Of a stretch of DNA of 27,500 nt, positions 10,085 to 25,304 are shown piece after piece. The translations under genes and the position numbers were made by a program. The stretch is from Paratrimastix pyriformis (Eukaryota; Preaxostyla; Paratrimastigidae): the NCBI GenBank assembly GCA_027972325.1, contig JAPMOS010000068.1:30001-57500 (forward strand). The letters are read 5' to 3'. Each line of letters begins with the position of its first letter. The stretch's first letter is position 1. The notes under the pieces are model-generated. The model made no database searches. It saw nothing but the letters and a program-made list of their open reading frames with translations, and was not told the DNA's origin.

Positions 10085-10873
10085 CCCAGGGACCACGGCG
10101 GGACGACCCATGACCGGCCCGGTGCGCTTGACTATCTCCGAATTTATGCTCTTCTCCGCCACCACGAAATAACGTGAATTCCCTTGAAGCCCTTCTTTTT
10201 CGGCTTCTTATTTGAGTTATGAGCAATGGAAAAGGTCATTATTTTCGTCTGGTTCGACCTCCGCACTCATCCGATCCTCCCTCAAACTCGCATTCATGCT
10301 TTCACATCATGTGGGATCAACTCTCCAGGTTCCGTTTCTCTTAATAGCAATCTACGGCCAATACATCTACGGCCAAAATACAAAGCAAACAGTGTTGAGG
10401 ATCGGCTGGCAGTTTCTTTTCGATTACTCAATTCGTTTTTAGCCAGCGCTTCTCTGCCTGCTCTCCTGCTGCGAATCCTCTTTCTGCCTCCTCCTTTCGA
10501 AGAATATATTTTGATTCGGATCTATTTCGTCATGTTCGGATGACTGCGATGGTGCGGACCAAACGGCGGACGGTGGCCCAAACAAAACTGGGAGGTTCCA
10601 GGTTTCGAAGGGAGGCAAAGGATCCACATGGATGTTGCAGATTGGTTGTGTGTCTTCATTTTCATCCAGGCGACCCGGACGAGATGGGAGGGCCATGAGA
10701 GGCAAGGGTGCAGCGTTCCTTTGGGCTCACCCGGCGGCCCGGGCGAAAAGTCGTCGGAGTGACCGCTGTGGGGAGCGCCCTACCATCCCATCGGGAGAGC
10801 GGGGCATGGAGCGAAGGGTCGAGACTCCGCCCCCCAGCCGTTCCTCTGCCCGTGATGATGCACTTGAGGGAAC

Positions 10874-11119
10874 TCAGGGATGGGGAGGCAGCCATGGGGG
10901 ACTCTCGGAGCCCTCGGTGCGCGGGGGTAACGGAGGAGGTGAGGTCCGGGCGACCTTCTCGCCCCCGGGGTCAGTGGCGCTGGGGGCCTGAGGAGGGGTG
11001 GTAGCCACAGGCTCCGCCGGGGGTTGTGGAGATGAATCGGTCTGGGACTTCTGGGGAGAGGATGACGAAGGCATGTATGTGGGACCATTCTGGGGAGTAG
11101 CGGCGCTGGAGAGGGCCAT
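10874..11119 (-). CDS. Possible Ser/Pro-rich exon, unknown
   Basis: A frame of 81 codons begins MALSSAATPQNGPTYMPS and is rich in Ser, Pro and Thr with a PPPLPPR motif of the SH3-ligand type. It is unlike the other five frames in lacking long Arg/Gly runs, and reads upstream as GELQPRELEL before a stop. On this strand a C21 tract followed by AG (11239-11262) lies about 120 bases upstream, like the acceptor tracts of proven genes. I cannot place a donor or a homologue. It may be an exon of a disordered protein or chance coding in GC-rich DNA. Confidence 0.25.
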   Translation of the reverse strand: MALSSAATPQNGPTYMPSSSSPQKSQTDSSPQPPAEPVATTPPQAPSATDPGGEKVARTSPPPLPPRTEGSESPPWLPPHP

Positions 11120-11241
11120 GAGCTCCAGCTCCCGGGGTTGCAGTTCCCCCTCCTCTTCCCTCCCCCCCCGTCAGGCCGCCTGGCACGAGCCCAATCGGCA
11201 ATCACAACCAAATTGACTCCTCCTTCCCCGTGTGAGGCCCT

Positions 11242-11262
11242 GGGGGGGGGGGGGGGGGGGGG
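11242..11262. repeat. G21 homopolymer (C21-AG on the minus strand)
   Basis: A pure G tract on the plus strand. Read on the minus strand it is poly-C followed by AG, the form of several acceptor sites in this window. Confidence 0.9.
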
Positions 11263-11516
11263 CTCACCGCCTCGTGGCGGGGCTGTCCTGTCGAGGTGGA
11301 AACGCCGTAGGGCCATGGGGACCCAAATGGCATTTCACCGGCTGGCCTCCCCTCTCCGTCCACAGCTGAACTGCCAGTTGAACCAGCAGCAGAGTGCGAT
11401 GCATGCCCAAGCGGCTCTCATTCTGTCGCCGCCCGCATCTCACTGCCAAGATCCTTGGGTGACCGACAAGATGCTTCGTCTGAGAGGGCGCTGCGATGCA
11501 GGCAAGCGTCGTTCAC

Positions 11517-11640
11517 CCGCGGTGTGGGGCCATATGGGGGACCCAAAGCGGCATCCCACCCCCCGTGGTCAGAACTCCCGCGGTGTGGGGCCATATGGGG
11601 GACCCAAAGCGGCATTCCACCCCCGGTCTGAACTGCCAAA
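11517..11640. repeat. Tandem duplication of about 61 bases
   Basis: Two copies of a unit with CGGTGTGGGGCCATATGGGG followed by ACCCAAAGCGGCAT stand head to tail. A weaker third copy (AGGGCCATGGGGACCCAAAT) lies near 11310. There is no gene context. Confidence 0.85.
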
Positions 11641-11988
11641 AATCTTTGAGCGAACGAAGGAACGGAGAGGGCGCGGCGGATTCTTCGGGACGAGCGGAGC
11701 GGAGAGGCACGCACGCCCATCGACTGCCGATCATCAACAACCAGCAGGGGGCGAGGCAGTCGGGGGGGGGATGCCCACCGCCCGGCACCATCCCAACGAA
11801 AGACCAGCACCAAAACGTGCCGAAGGGGGGTGAAACGGCACCACAGGAAAGGGCAAAAGGGGGAGGTAAGTACAGAAGTACAACAAATTGTTGAAGAGAG
11901 AGAAAAAAAGGGGGGATCTGTCAGCCAACATCAAAACAATACGGCGGCCAAGCAAGGGTTATTGACAGGGATGCTGGGGGCGATTCAT

Positions 11989-13935
11989 TTAGGCGGAGGG
12001 CTGGGGCATCTCGGCCGGGGAGGCGGCCGGCTCGACGGCGTCCGCGGCGGCGGGGGTCGGGGCCGAGGCGGGGATCCCGCCCTCAACGGCCGGGACGGGG
12101 CTGGCCGGGGCGGCGGCGGGGGCGGCCATCATCTGGGCCAGCTTGGCCTCGAGCTCGGCCACACGGGCGGCCAGGGTGGCGTTCTTGGCGCGCTCGGCGG
12201 CCAGGGCCTGCTCCAGCTCAGACATCCGGGCGCCCGAGGGGACGGGCGAGGACGAGGGGGCGGGGGAGGCCGACGGGGGCGGGGTGACAACCTTGGGGGC
12301 GGCGGCGGCGGGGTGGTCGACTTGGCGACGGCCCCGGCGGTGATCTTGAAGGTCGGGTGGGGCTTGACGGCGCCCGCAAAGTACTCGGCGCTGGTCATGG
12401 CGGGGACGTCGTCGTTGGTCTCGGGATACAGATCCTCCTGGAAGCTGTCCGCCTGTTGGGATGCCCCGGGGGGGGGGGGGGGGGGGGGGGGGGGGAAAGA
12501 GAGGGGTGGGTGAGCAAAGGAACGGGGGGAATGGTGGGCAGGTGGGGTGGATGGATGGGGTGGTGGGCGTCTCAGCTGTGCGGAATGGGGTATAATCAGA
12601 GAATTGGGATCATAAGACCGTCGCGCAAAAGAGTTTTCATCCGTGACGTCTGGGGGGATCGCCACCCTGGGCGGGGCACGGACCCGACGGGGGGCGACAA
12701 AGGACACGGTCTCGACGGAGGTCTGGGTGAGCTTGTACAGCTTGGTGACCTCGCAGCCCATGTGGTCGATGTACTTCTTGTGCAGCGGGGCCAGGCCACG
12801 GATGGCGCCGCCCTCGGCGAAGGTCGAGGTGTAGTGGACGAAGGGCGCGTCGTCGGTCAGCTCGTAGTAGCGGATCTGGGTCTCGCCGCGAGAGCCGAAG
12901 TACAGGCAGGACAGGTCCTCGTCGTAGTAGGGGATCATACCCGAGCCGGTCTGGTCGATGACCGTCTGCGAGAAGGGCGCCTCCAGGTGGCGGGGATCCC
13001 TGGGGGGTCATAAAGACATCAGGTGGGGTGCTCGGGGTGAGAAAGGCACAGACCAGAGGAGGATCTGGCGCTGGGAGGTCTTCGAGAAGTTGAAGGCGGC
13101 AATCCAATCGCGGCGGCCCAGCCACATGCACTTGCCAGTCTTGGCCGAGGATTGGGCGTCGAAAGTCTAATCATGTGCAAATTTGTGGGATGTGAGTGAT
13201 AACGTTCTCATGCATCACAGACTTGAACGGCCTCAGGGGCGCGAGGATCGATCATACGCATCTTCTTGTCGCGGCAGGCAGAAATCAGGCGCTGGCCGTC
13301 GTAAGACCAGCCGAAGGACGAAACGGAATCGGTATGGCCGCAATCAAGGGTGTACACATTCTGCTGCTTATCAACATCCCAAACACGGATGGCATTCTCC
13401 ATGCCAACAGAGGCCAGCACGTTGGCGGCCAGGGGGTGCGCATGCAGCTCCATGACCTTCCGGGTGTGGCCGGAGAGGGTGAGCAGGGGAGTCATCAGGT
13501 TCTGCTTCAGGCCCTCTTCGGGAATTTGGAAGAGACGAATGTTGGTATCCTCGGAGCCAGTGTACAGAAGATCCTAATAATGATGACAAAAATAATGCAA
13601 AGATGTGGTGAGCGAGGGCAAAAAAGGAAGATTAAAGCTTCTAATAATAAAAAGAGACGAACCTCATTGAAGGGGTTCCACTCAATGTCGAGGATGGGGC
13701 GAGGGTTGCCCTGAACAGTGGGGAGCCCAGCGTTGCAACGGCCGTGGAATTCGCGAGGGAGCACAGCAACCGAGCCGAAGCCGCTTTCCCAAACAACGGC
13801 AATATGCTTCCGGTTCACCTTGATGAAAGAGCTCTCAAGAGTGCTGGTGGTGGGGTGAACATCAAAAATGGTGTCGTGGGCGTCGACACGGCCGAAAATG
13901 TGGCGGAAACGGAGAGGCTTGTGGGGGCCCTGCAT
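11989..13935 (-). CDS. Coronin, actin-binding WD40 protein, five exons
   Basis: Coronins bind F-actin and recruit or restrain Arp2/3 at the cell cortex. Exons: 13935-13663, 13573-13223, 13166-13054, 12999-12684, 12452-11989. The N-terminus (RFRHIFGRVDAHDTIFDV) is the conserved coronin signature. WD repeats follow (LDIEWNPFNE, LYTGSEDTNIRLF, GHTDSVSSFGWSYDGQ, KKMRMIDPR), then FSKTSQRQILLWDPR, IRYYELTDDAPFVHY and the family motif SFQEDLYPETNDD. A heptad coiled coil (SELEQALAAERAKN onward, ending KLAQMM) closes the conserved part, with an Ala/Pro-rich extension of about 45 residues after it. Within exon 5 the frame changes by one base in a CCCC(GCC)n tract near 12310; one extra C would restore AKSTTP-AAAAPKVVTP. 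That is probably a sequence error or a true indel. With it the protein is 505 aa. Confidence 0.95.
12468..12495. repeat. G28 homopolymer in coronin intron 4
   Basis: On the coding strand this is C28, ending 15 bases upstream of the acceptor CCCAACAG. It is the longest homopolymer in the window apart from interrupted tracts. Confidence 0.95.
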
Positions 13936-14471
13936 TTCAGAAGTGTTCAACGATCGCAACCACTGGGGTGTGAACCTCAAACCGTCGAGGCAAGTGCGGG
14001 TTTCTGGCCGGAGCACGCCCGGGACGGGGGCCCTTCTGGCTGAGTGCCCCTGATTTCGGATGCGGGGTTTCATTAATTACTGAGCTCCCGGTCCGATTTC
14101 GGCGATCGCGCCACCACCCGACTGACAATCAGATGTGGGGTGAAATTGGGGGGAGGCTCTGTTGTTGGATCGGGTGCAGCCTCGAAATACCAAGCGCAAA
14201 AAAAAAAAAAACGTGAGAAAAACGCCCCAAGGCTCCGCGAGGACAGGAGCATTTGATCGAAGGACCAACCGCGGTGATGATGGAAAAACGAAGAGAACCC
14301 GCCACTCGCCACCCGCTCGAATAAATAGTGAGCGGCTCGGGCCGCCCCCGAGGTGAGGCCACAGAGGGACGGAGTCGCGGACGTGGGCGCCGAAATTGAA
14401 AAACCGAAACGGACACTGCCCAGAAGAGGGAGGGTACAGTGCCGGGGGGATGCATCCCGAGCAGCAAGGGC
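13936..14471. other. Intergenic: coronin promoter and PNO1 3' flank
   Basis: Contains an A13 run near 14200 and the AT-rich stretch AATAAATAG at 14320. No gene is visible. Several frames are open by chance. Confidence 0.5.
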
Positions 14472-15497
14472 TTAGAAACGCTGGTTGGCCGCGGCAGCGG
14501 TGCCCTGGAGTCGGCCATAAACCTGGCTGGGCGGGGACCCTGAGAGAGTGGATAGCCACGAGGGGTGAGACAGGCAAGAGAGGGGCGGGGACGGCGGGCC
14601 GGAGGGAGCAGCAGCAGCAGCAGCAGACCAAGGATGAGACTGCAAATGGCATTCCGGGCCATGCCGATGTGTGTGAAAGACCCCAGAATGTGGATGTGGC
14701 TGTCACCATAACCCAGAGGAAATACCCACACGGAGAGGAGGGGGCGGTGGTGAGTGGGTGGGCGAGGGGAAACGAGGAGCTGCAGACTTATCGGCCAGCA
14801 CTATTCTGGTCTTGGTGGCGTTCTCAATGGCGTACTTCACGGCACCGTCCCGGCCGGCAATACGGCCGATGGCGCGCGAGAGGTGGTCCCCGTGAAGATC
14901 CTTCACTGTGTGGATGATGCCCCGGGGGCAGGTCGTCAGCTCCCGGTGGAGGCACGGTGGCAAACGGACCGTCTTGAATGGTAAATGAGTCAATGTAGAG
15001 ATCGTCAACCCTCAAAAGAGCGAGGGCGTCCTGCCGGCGTTGTGATGAGGATGAGATGGCCGGGGGACCATGGCTCATGCAATCAGACCCGAACTTCGAA
15101 ACCGAGAATGAATGCCTGGACGAAATCAGCGCCCTTTTGGAGGGCACCCGTTTCCGTAGTTTGTGGGCTTGTCTGCGAGGGGGACGCGCAGGATGGGTCA
15201 GGGGAGGGGGGGAGGGGCAATTCATGGTATGGTGAGTGTTGTCTGGAGGCCGGTCCCGAGTCAGACCCTGAGGGTGATCGTTTTTTTCGCTTGGTTCACT
15301 TTAACCTGGAGCATAAGCTGCTCCACGAGGGGCGTGTAGATCTCAAGCCAACGTTCCTTGAGTGGGTTGAGTCTGTGTGGAGGGATGATAATCTTGCGCT
15401 TTTCGACACCGCCGGTGGCCTCAACAGCCGAAAGGGCAGGGAACTGGGGCACGGGGGCACTGGTTTGGGTGGGGTTCGAGGGGTTCTCAATTTCCAT
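14472..15497 (-). CDS. PNO1: PNO1/Dim2, KH-domain ribosome assembly factor, six exons
   Basis: PNO1 partners with the nuclease Nob1 in late 40S assembly and binds the 18S rRNA 3' end. Exons: 15497-15267, 15172-15089, 15030-14970, 14905-14788, 14699-14629, 14539-14472; total 210 aa. Every junction aligns to the human protein without a gap: HRLNPLKERWLEIYTPLVEQ, ADFVQAFILGFEVR, DALALLRVDDLYIDSF, GDHLSRAIGRIAGRDG (KH with GxxG), KTRIVLADNHIHILGSF, MARNAICSLILG, SPPSQVYGRL, ending in NQRF like the family DRF tail. It is shorter than human PNO1 (252 aa) because the acidic N-terminus is reduced. Introns are 49-94 bases with donors GTCTGA (twice), GTCCGT and GTCTGC (twice). It is divergent from the plus-strand gene at 15686. 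Confidence 0.97.
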
Positions 15498-15685
15498 CGA
15501 GGGAACAGGATCGCCGCGGTTAACAACCCTATCCCCGTTATCCGCATGCGCCGTTGTTGGCCCCTGTACAGGTTATTATGGACTGTCTGCAACAGCCTAA
15601 ATATTTTCTTGGCTCATAAGAAAAATAGGGCAATAATCCTTTTGCCCTTTCGATCCCCGACACGGTTTTCTTTCAAGATGGTGTT
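15498..15685. promoter_or_regulatory. Divergent promoter region of PNO1 and the gene at 15686
   Basis: A 188-base AT-richer gap between two divergent starts. It must contain both core promoters unless untranslated exons exist. No clear TATA box was found. Confidence 0.45.
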
Positions 15686-17713
15686 ATGACGTGGTTTTTC
15701 ACTGATAAAGTCTGCCGGTGCAGCGAGCACTGGGATCTATTCACATTTACGCGGTCCTTTCTCGTAGGCCGGGATGATTCGACGCAAGCATTCACGCCAT
15801 ACCACACTCGACCAACTCGAGAAGGTCCTGCTCACCAAGAGTGAGCTTCACCCGGAGCCACTTTTGGAGGGTCAGGCAGACACGATTCCGGTTGCGCTCT
15901 GTTGGGGAGGTCTGTCATCACACACATGCACGCTGACTCTCGCGACCTCTGGCGTAGGGGATCTGGCCCAGCCCGAAGCGACCCATCTGATTACCCGGGC
16001 CACGATCGGGCCTCTCTTGGACCGATTGGGAGCCATTCTTTCGCACCCGTATGCCACTTTTTTGGAACGAGCCCTCGATGCCAGCATGGGCGACCTGAGC
16101 GCTGAGATGCTGAACGGCCTGCTCCCACAGGCACTCCAGGGTTACGTCCACCCAGCGCTTGACCACAGGTCTGGATGGACGAGTGGATATCACCCCAGGG
16201 TTATACACCCAAAAAATTGATGTCTGATCAACCCCAGGTACCACGTCCGCCTGGATCTGCTGCATGCGGCCTTTGAGGTGCGCGCCTATTCCTACTCGGC
16301 TGCCTATGTGACCACGACCAGCGGCGGGGACACCCCCATCCCGCCGGCCACCCCGGAGGTCGTGGCCCTCGCCGGTCCGCGCCGGGGGTGCGAGCAGGCG
16401 TTGTTATTCTGCAAAATATGGCAGGCGGGCAGGGACGCTGGTGGTTCCGGCCAGGCCATGTGTGGATTGGGTGGGCTGTGGTGGCGGGGGGGGGGGGGGC
16501 TGTGAGGGGGGATCGTGTTCTCCTTCCCATTTCATCGCTCCCCCCACCCCCACCCGACCCCACCCTGCGCACCACCACGCATCTCCCAGACGACCAGGAG
16601 TTGGCCCTCAAGCAGGGCACCCTCGCCGTGGCCACCCGGCTGGCTGAGGGCGCGGGCAGGGTTCGTCATACCACCCCTGCCATCCCCATCCCAGCCCCCT
16701 GCGTGGCTATGTTGGTCTTGACCTCCACCACCCACTGTGATCATCAGCATCATCGTCATCATCAGCATCAGCATCAGCATCATCAGCATCATCAGCATCA
16801 TCAGCATCATCAGCATCATCATCAGCATCATCATCAGCATTCAGTCATCATCATCGTCAGCATCAGCATCAGCGGCATCACCACCCAACACCACCAACCA
16901 CCGCCATCAGCATCACTCTCGTCATTGTCGTCCTCTCTTTGCCGTGGCGGCGGCGGGGTGGCCTGTGGATTCGGTGGATGGGGAACGGGCCGCCCCCTCG
17001 GTCGTGCCGCCCTGCCTGCAGATGCTGCTCGCGATCGAGTGCGAATGGATCTTCCCCGCACGCCCGCCCGGCCAGCCCGCAGCCCCGGTCCGCACAACAT
17101 ACATAATGTTGGTGGTGCTGGTGCTGGTGATGATGATGATGATGACTGGATGATGATGATGACGATGACTGGATGATGATGTTGATGACTGGATGATGAT
17201 GTTGATGGTGTAGATGGTGATGACGATGATGACGACGATGATGACGACGCCGAGCTTCCACTCGCATTTGATCTTCATCACCTCTTGGGCCGATGTCCCC
17301 CTATGGGGTTGGTGTTGGGGGTGGTGGGTGTGTGCCAACAGCCGTGTCTGCTCTCCATCGTGGATGCGATCGACGCCCCCGCGGCCCAGCTCTCGCTGCC
17401 CTCGGCACCCACGCCCCTCCCGGCCGAGCGCCCCGGCCCCACCCCGTCACCCGCCACCCCGCACCCTCCATCCCCGCCACCCCCGGCGCCCTCGCCCAGC
17501 CCCCCGCCCTGCGCGCCCACCCCATTCCCCCCGCCGCCATCTCCGCCTCCCCCACCGTCCCTGCCCCGCCGCCCCCGCCGCCGCCCCGTGGGCCCCCGCC
17601 TGACATTGTACATATCCGTCAGCAGGCGTTTCCCAGCCCGTTCCCCTGGGCGTCGAGGGTGCGGGTGGCCCGGCCCGTCATGCCCACCCCGCCCCCTCCC
17701 CAGGTCGGTATGA
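15686..17713 (+). CDS. Multi-exon protein of unknown family with proline-rich tail
   Basis: Exons: 15686-15709, 15768-15909, 15958-16168, 16238-16374, 16590-16660, 17022-17087, 17342 to about 17713. Phases agree at all six junctions, and four introns are 48-69 or 215 bases, as in proven neighbours. The protein begins MTWFFTDKAGMIRRKHSRHT, is Leu-rich and globular for about 230 residues (LLDRLGAILSHPYATFLERA, RYHVRLDLLHAAFEVRAYSY, MLLAIECEWIF, LLSIVDAID), then turns into Pro/Ser-rich sequence. I do not recognise the family. No membrane segment or classical motif is visible. The end is uncertain: the frame stops at 17713, but another frame (DIVHIRQQAFPSPFPWASRV near 17610) also looks coding, so a last splice or an indel in the Pro-rich part is possible. 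Confidence 0.6.
16738..16880. repeat. (CATCAG/CATCAT)n repeat in an intron
   Basis: Imperfect triplet array inside the intron 16661-17021 of the unknown gene. Confidence 0.85.
17115..17255. repeat. (GATGAT/GACTGGATGAT)n repeat in an intron
   Basis: Units GATGATGATGACTG and GATGATGACGAC fill the intron 17088-17341. The strand orientation is opposite to the CATCAT array just upstream. Confidence 0.85.
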
Positions 17714-18404
17714 CCCATCCCCCCCATCCACCCCCGCCCCATCCACCCCGCCCCATCGCCAGGTCCCCATCCCCCATGGCGGCACGGGCAGAGCGGCACG
17801 GACAGACCGACACACGAAACGCACCTGACGCACTCATGCGCACGCCCGATGGGACTGTCCCCACTTTTCCTCACGGCGTTCCTGCTTGGGGGGGTGGTGA
17901 TGATGGTCGGTGGCCGCGCAGTCCCGGCCCCGGGTCGCCCGGCCCCACTCCCTCCGGCCCCCGCCGCCGCAGCAGCAGCCCCTGGACCTTTCGGCCGCCG
18001 CAGCCTCCACGGCCCGGCCGACATCACCCCCAGACGTGCGCACCCCGGGCACAGCCACTACTACCCACTGCCGCAACGCCCGGACACAGGTCTGGATGAT
18101 TTTGTCTCCCCGAAGAATCATCGACATCGATCAATCATTGTCCCGCTCACAGCACGCAAGCCTGCTGTCGCGCTACGAAGGTGCCTTCGCCCGGCTGAGC
18201 CCGCAGGCCACACCCCGGACTTCCCTCCTGCGCTCATCTCGTGGCGGTCGCCGGGGAGAGATCGATCTGGCCCTGGCTGCCGCTGCCTTCCCGCCTTTCC
18301 CGCAGGACCCGGTGACAGTGCCTCGGCCTCCATCAGCATCATCGCAGGGGGGCGAGAGGTCCGCTAGACTTGTGGTGTGTCCTGAACGCCCATAAGAGTG
18401 ATGT
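17714..18404. other. Unresolved stretch between two plus-strand genes
   Basis: GC-rich and Pro/Arg-coding up to about 18360, then AT-richer. Three pieces could be exons: a hydrophobic start at 17849 (MGLSPLFLTAFLLGG onward) with a phase-consistent path 17849-18089, 18306-18358, 18417 into the next gene; a frame with SRSQHASLLSRYEGAFARL near 18150; or the end of the previous gene. The sequence alone does not decide. Confidence 0.4.
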
Positions 18405-23231
<4,827 letters not shown>

Positions 23232-23270
23232 TTTACCCCCGAACGCCAGGCACATCATGGGGTGATATAC

Positions 23271-23302
<32 letters not shown>

Positions 23303-23630
23303 TCCCGCCCAACTTGTTGTAACCAACATCCAATCAATCATCATCATCATCATCACCACCGCCACCCCGGCCCTGTCCTGTCCTTTGCGGTAATGACGGT
23401 CCACGACCTCTGCATTCCACCCCCCCATCCCACCCCCCCTGAAGAGAAAGCAGAACCCGTGCCCGTCTCTGCTGGCGGTATGTACAGAGCGAACGGGGGG
23501 CGGGACAGCAGGGGAGGATGAATGAGGCCCGGCCCCCATCCGTCCTTGTTTACAATTTGGGGAGCGGCCCTCGACCTCCATCCCTCCCCCCCTCCCCCCC
23601 TCCATCCCACCCCGATGCCGATGCCGCCGC
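23232..23630. other. Convergent intergenic region with C-run, (CA)n and (ATC)n
   Basis: Two genes end toward each other here. The region holds a C run (about 23270-23287) followed by CACACACACA, and a short CATCATCATCATCATC array near 23340. No gene is seen. Confidence 0.6.
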
Positions 23631-25154
23631 TTATTCGGGCCCGCAGGCTTGCTTGGGGGCCGCAGCGGCCAGCAGGCCCTCCGTCTGGGCCCAGAGGGCC
23701 CCCTCCGCCTGTGGATCGTAGGCCAGCGGGTGGCCGGGATGCCTGGGCCGGCAGTCGGCGAAGTACTCGCCGCTGTGGTGCTCCTTGTAGTCCTCGTTGA
23801 ACAGAACCTCCAGGGTCGTCTGGGCCCCTGGGGTGGGGGGCGGCGAGTGGGAGACACGGGGGGTGGGGGTGGGAGACACGGATGGGGGAATGGGCATGAG
23901 GGCAACATCCCACCACAGTAAACTATCGCTCGGGCTACTGGCCAAATTGGATAAGGCACCTGACTACGGATCAGGAGACTGCAGGTTCGAGTCCTGCGTA
24001 GCTCGAATACTTTTTTCCACCACACAACAAGTCAGATGGGGCGGGCGGACCCTGGACTGGAGTCTTCTCGAAGGCCTTCACGAAGGGCCACATGAACGGC
24101 TTCAGGATCTGCGTAATGGGCGAGGTGAAATGAGGTGGCTATTCCCGGGGGTACGGAGCAGGCAGACCGTGGGAAGCTCCCGGTAGAGATCCGTGTCCAC
24201 CACGCCGGGGTGAACGCTGAACGCACGGGCCTGCGACCCGCCAGCCACCAGGCGCCGGTTCAACTCGTGGGCGAACATGAGACAGAACCTAATTTTTTTT
24301 TTTTTGATCAGGTGGCTGTGCCCCCCCGGGGGTACACAGACAATTTGCTGTCGCCGTACGAGAAGAACCGGTTGTATGACTTCTGGTCCTTGTACAGCAG
24401 GCCGGGCAGGAGGGTCCGGTTGCCCTGCGCGCGGGATGAGGCGGGATAATAACGGGGGTGAAACAGACCGAGCGGTGAGCGACCGAGGAAAGGGTAATCA
24501 CCCGGGTGCCGTGGGCTTTAATCGTGGTAAGAAGCCCCATAACCAGCCGGAAATGTCCACTAGAACAAAAATGAGACCGGCCACGGGTGGTGGAAATGCG
24601 AACGGACATGTAGTTGATGCCAACGGTCATCTCAAACCCATCCTTCGTCTTGGCCCACGGGTGGAACATCACGCCGGCGTTGCAAATCAGACCGTAAAAA
24701 TGCAGGTTGGGATGAACCGTCAGGAACTCGTCGATGTCCTTCACGAACAGGTCGACGCTGGCGATCGAGGCAAGGTCAAGCGGATACATGAAAACGTTCT
24801 TATTGCCAGTCTTCTGGATGATGCGGGTCAAAGCGGCAGCACCAAGTTTGGTATCACGGCAGCCAATGATGACCGTGCCTGGCAACGATGATAGAAGAAA
24901 GTACTCCTTTCTCACGACAGACCGCCTCGCTTGGCAACCGCACCAGCGGTGCAGTACCCAATGCCTCGGTTGCCACCCGTGATCACAACAAGCTGTCCGT
25001 CCATTCGATGGAGGTGGCGGCACCATCCGCCGCTCCAGCTCACCCACAACCGCGCCAGGAAAAAGGCGACGACGACAATCAACAGGAAAAGAATGAGGGT
25101 TTTGCTGCCCAAAAACCGGGAAGCGAGCTCGTGGAGAGGAGCGGGAAGCCGCAT
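23631..25154 (-). CDS. Membrane-anchored short-chain dehydrogenase/reductase, seven exons
   Basis: An NAD(P)-dependent oxidoreductase of the retinol-dehydrogenase-like classical SDR group. Exons: 25154-24923, 24878-24608, 24559-24469, 24424-24342, 24288-24168, 24108-24051, 23827-23631; total 350 aa, phases all consistent. An N-terminal membrane anchor (TLILFLLIVVVAFFLARLWV) precedes the Rossmann motif VITGGNRGIG, then CRDTKL, LICNAGV, the catalytic Ser in VITLSSVAHR, the YxxxK motif (YGDSK) and FSVHPGVVDTDLYREL. The C-terminus carries TPVQGAQTTLEVLFNED and an Ala-rich end. ATG 25154 is chosen because it puts the anchor at the N-terminus; 25256 is an in-frame alternative. Intron 23828-24050 contains tRNA-Arg on the opposite strand. 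The substrate cannot be told; steroids, retinoids or lipid aldehydes are usual for the family. Confidence 0.93.
23932..24005 (+). tRNA. tRNA-Arg (anticodon ACG)
   Basis: 74 bases: acceptor GGGCTAC with GTAGCTC (one G-T pair), D arm GCCAAATTGGATAAGGC, anticodon arm CCTGA-CTACGGA-TCAGG with ACG, T arm GCAGG-TTCGAGT-CCTGC, discriminator G. It lies antisense inside the last intron of the minus-strand dehydrogenase gene. Confidence 0.96.
24011..24016 (+). terminator. RNA polymerase III terminator of tRNA-Arg
   Basis: T6 begins five bases after the tRNA discriminator base. Confidence 0.75.
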
Positions 25155-25304
25155 GCCAAGAGATTCTTTCAAGGTCTGCTTGACCAGGTGATGATGTCGC
25201 TTGAGCGGGTTTTCGGTTCCAGGAACTGAAAGTGGGCATGCGCGACAGACAGACAACGAGCTGTCGATACAAATACAAACAGCATCCTCAAGAGAACAAC
25301 TGCG

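Larger units (their letters stand above)
10085..11988. other. Long stretch without a confident gene
   Basis: Between the eEF1A promoter and the coronin 3' end I find one possible Ser/Pro-rich frame (10874-11119, minus), a G-run and a tandem repeat. The rest shows no recognisable protein in any frame. Confidence 0.5.

Noticed and set aside
17022-17280. Similar peptides IECEW (plus) and IKCEW (minus) facing each other as a possible inverted repeat
   Set aside because: The DNA match is only a few bases; the minus-strand frame is otherwise microsatellite.
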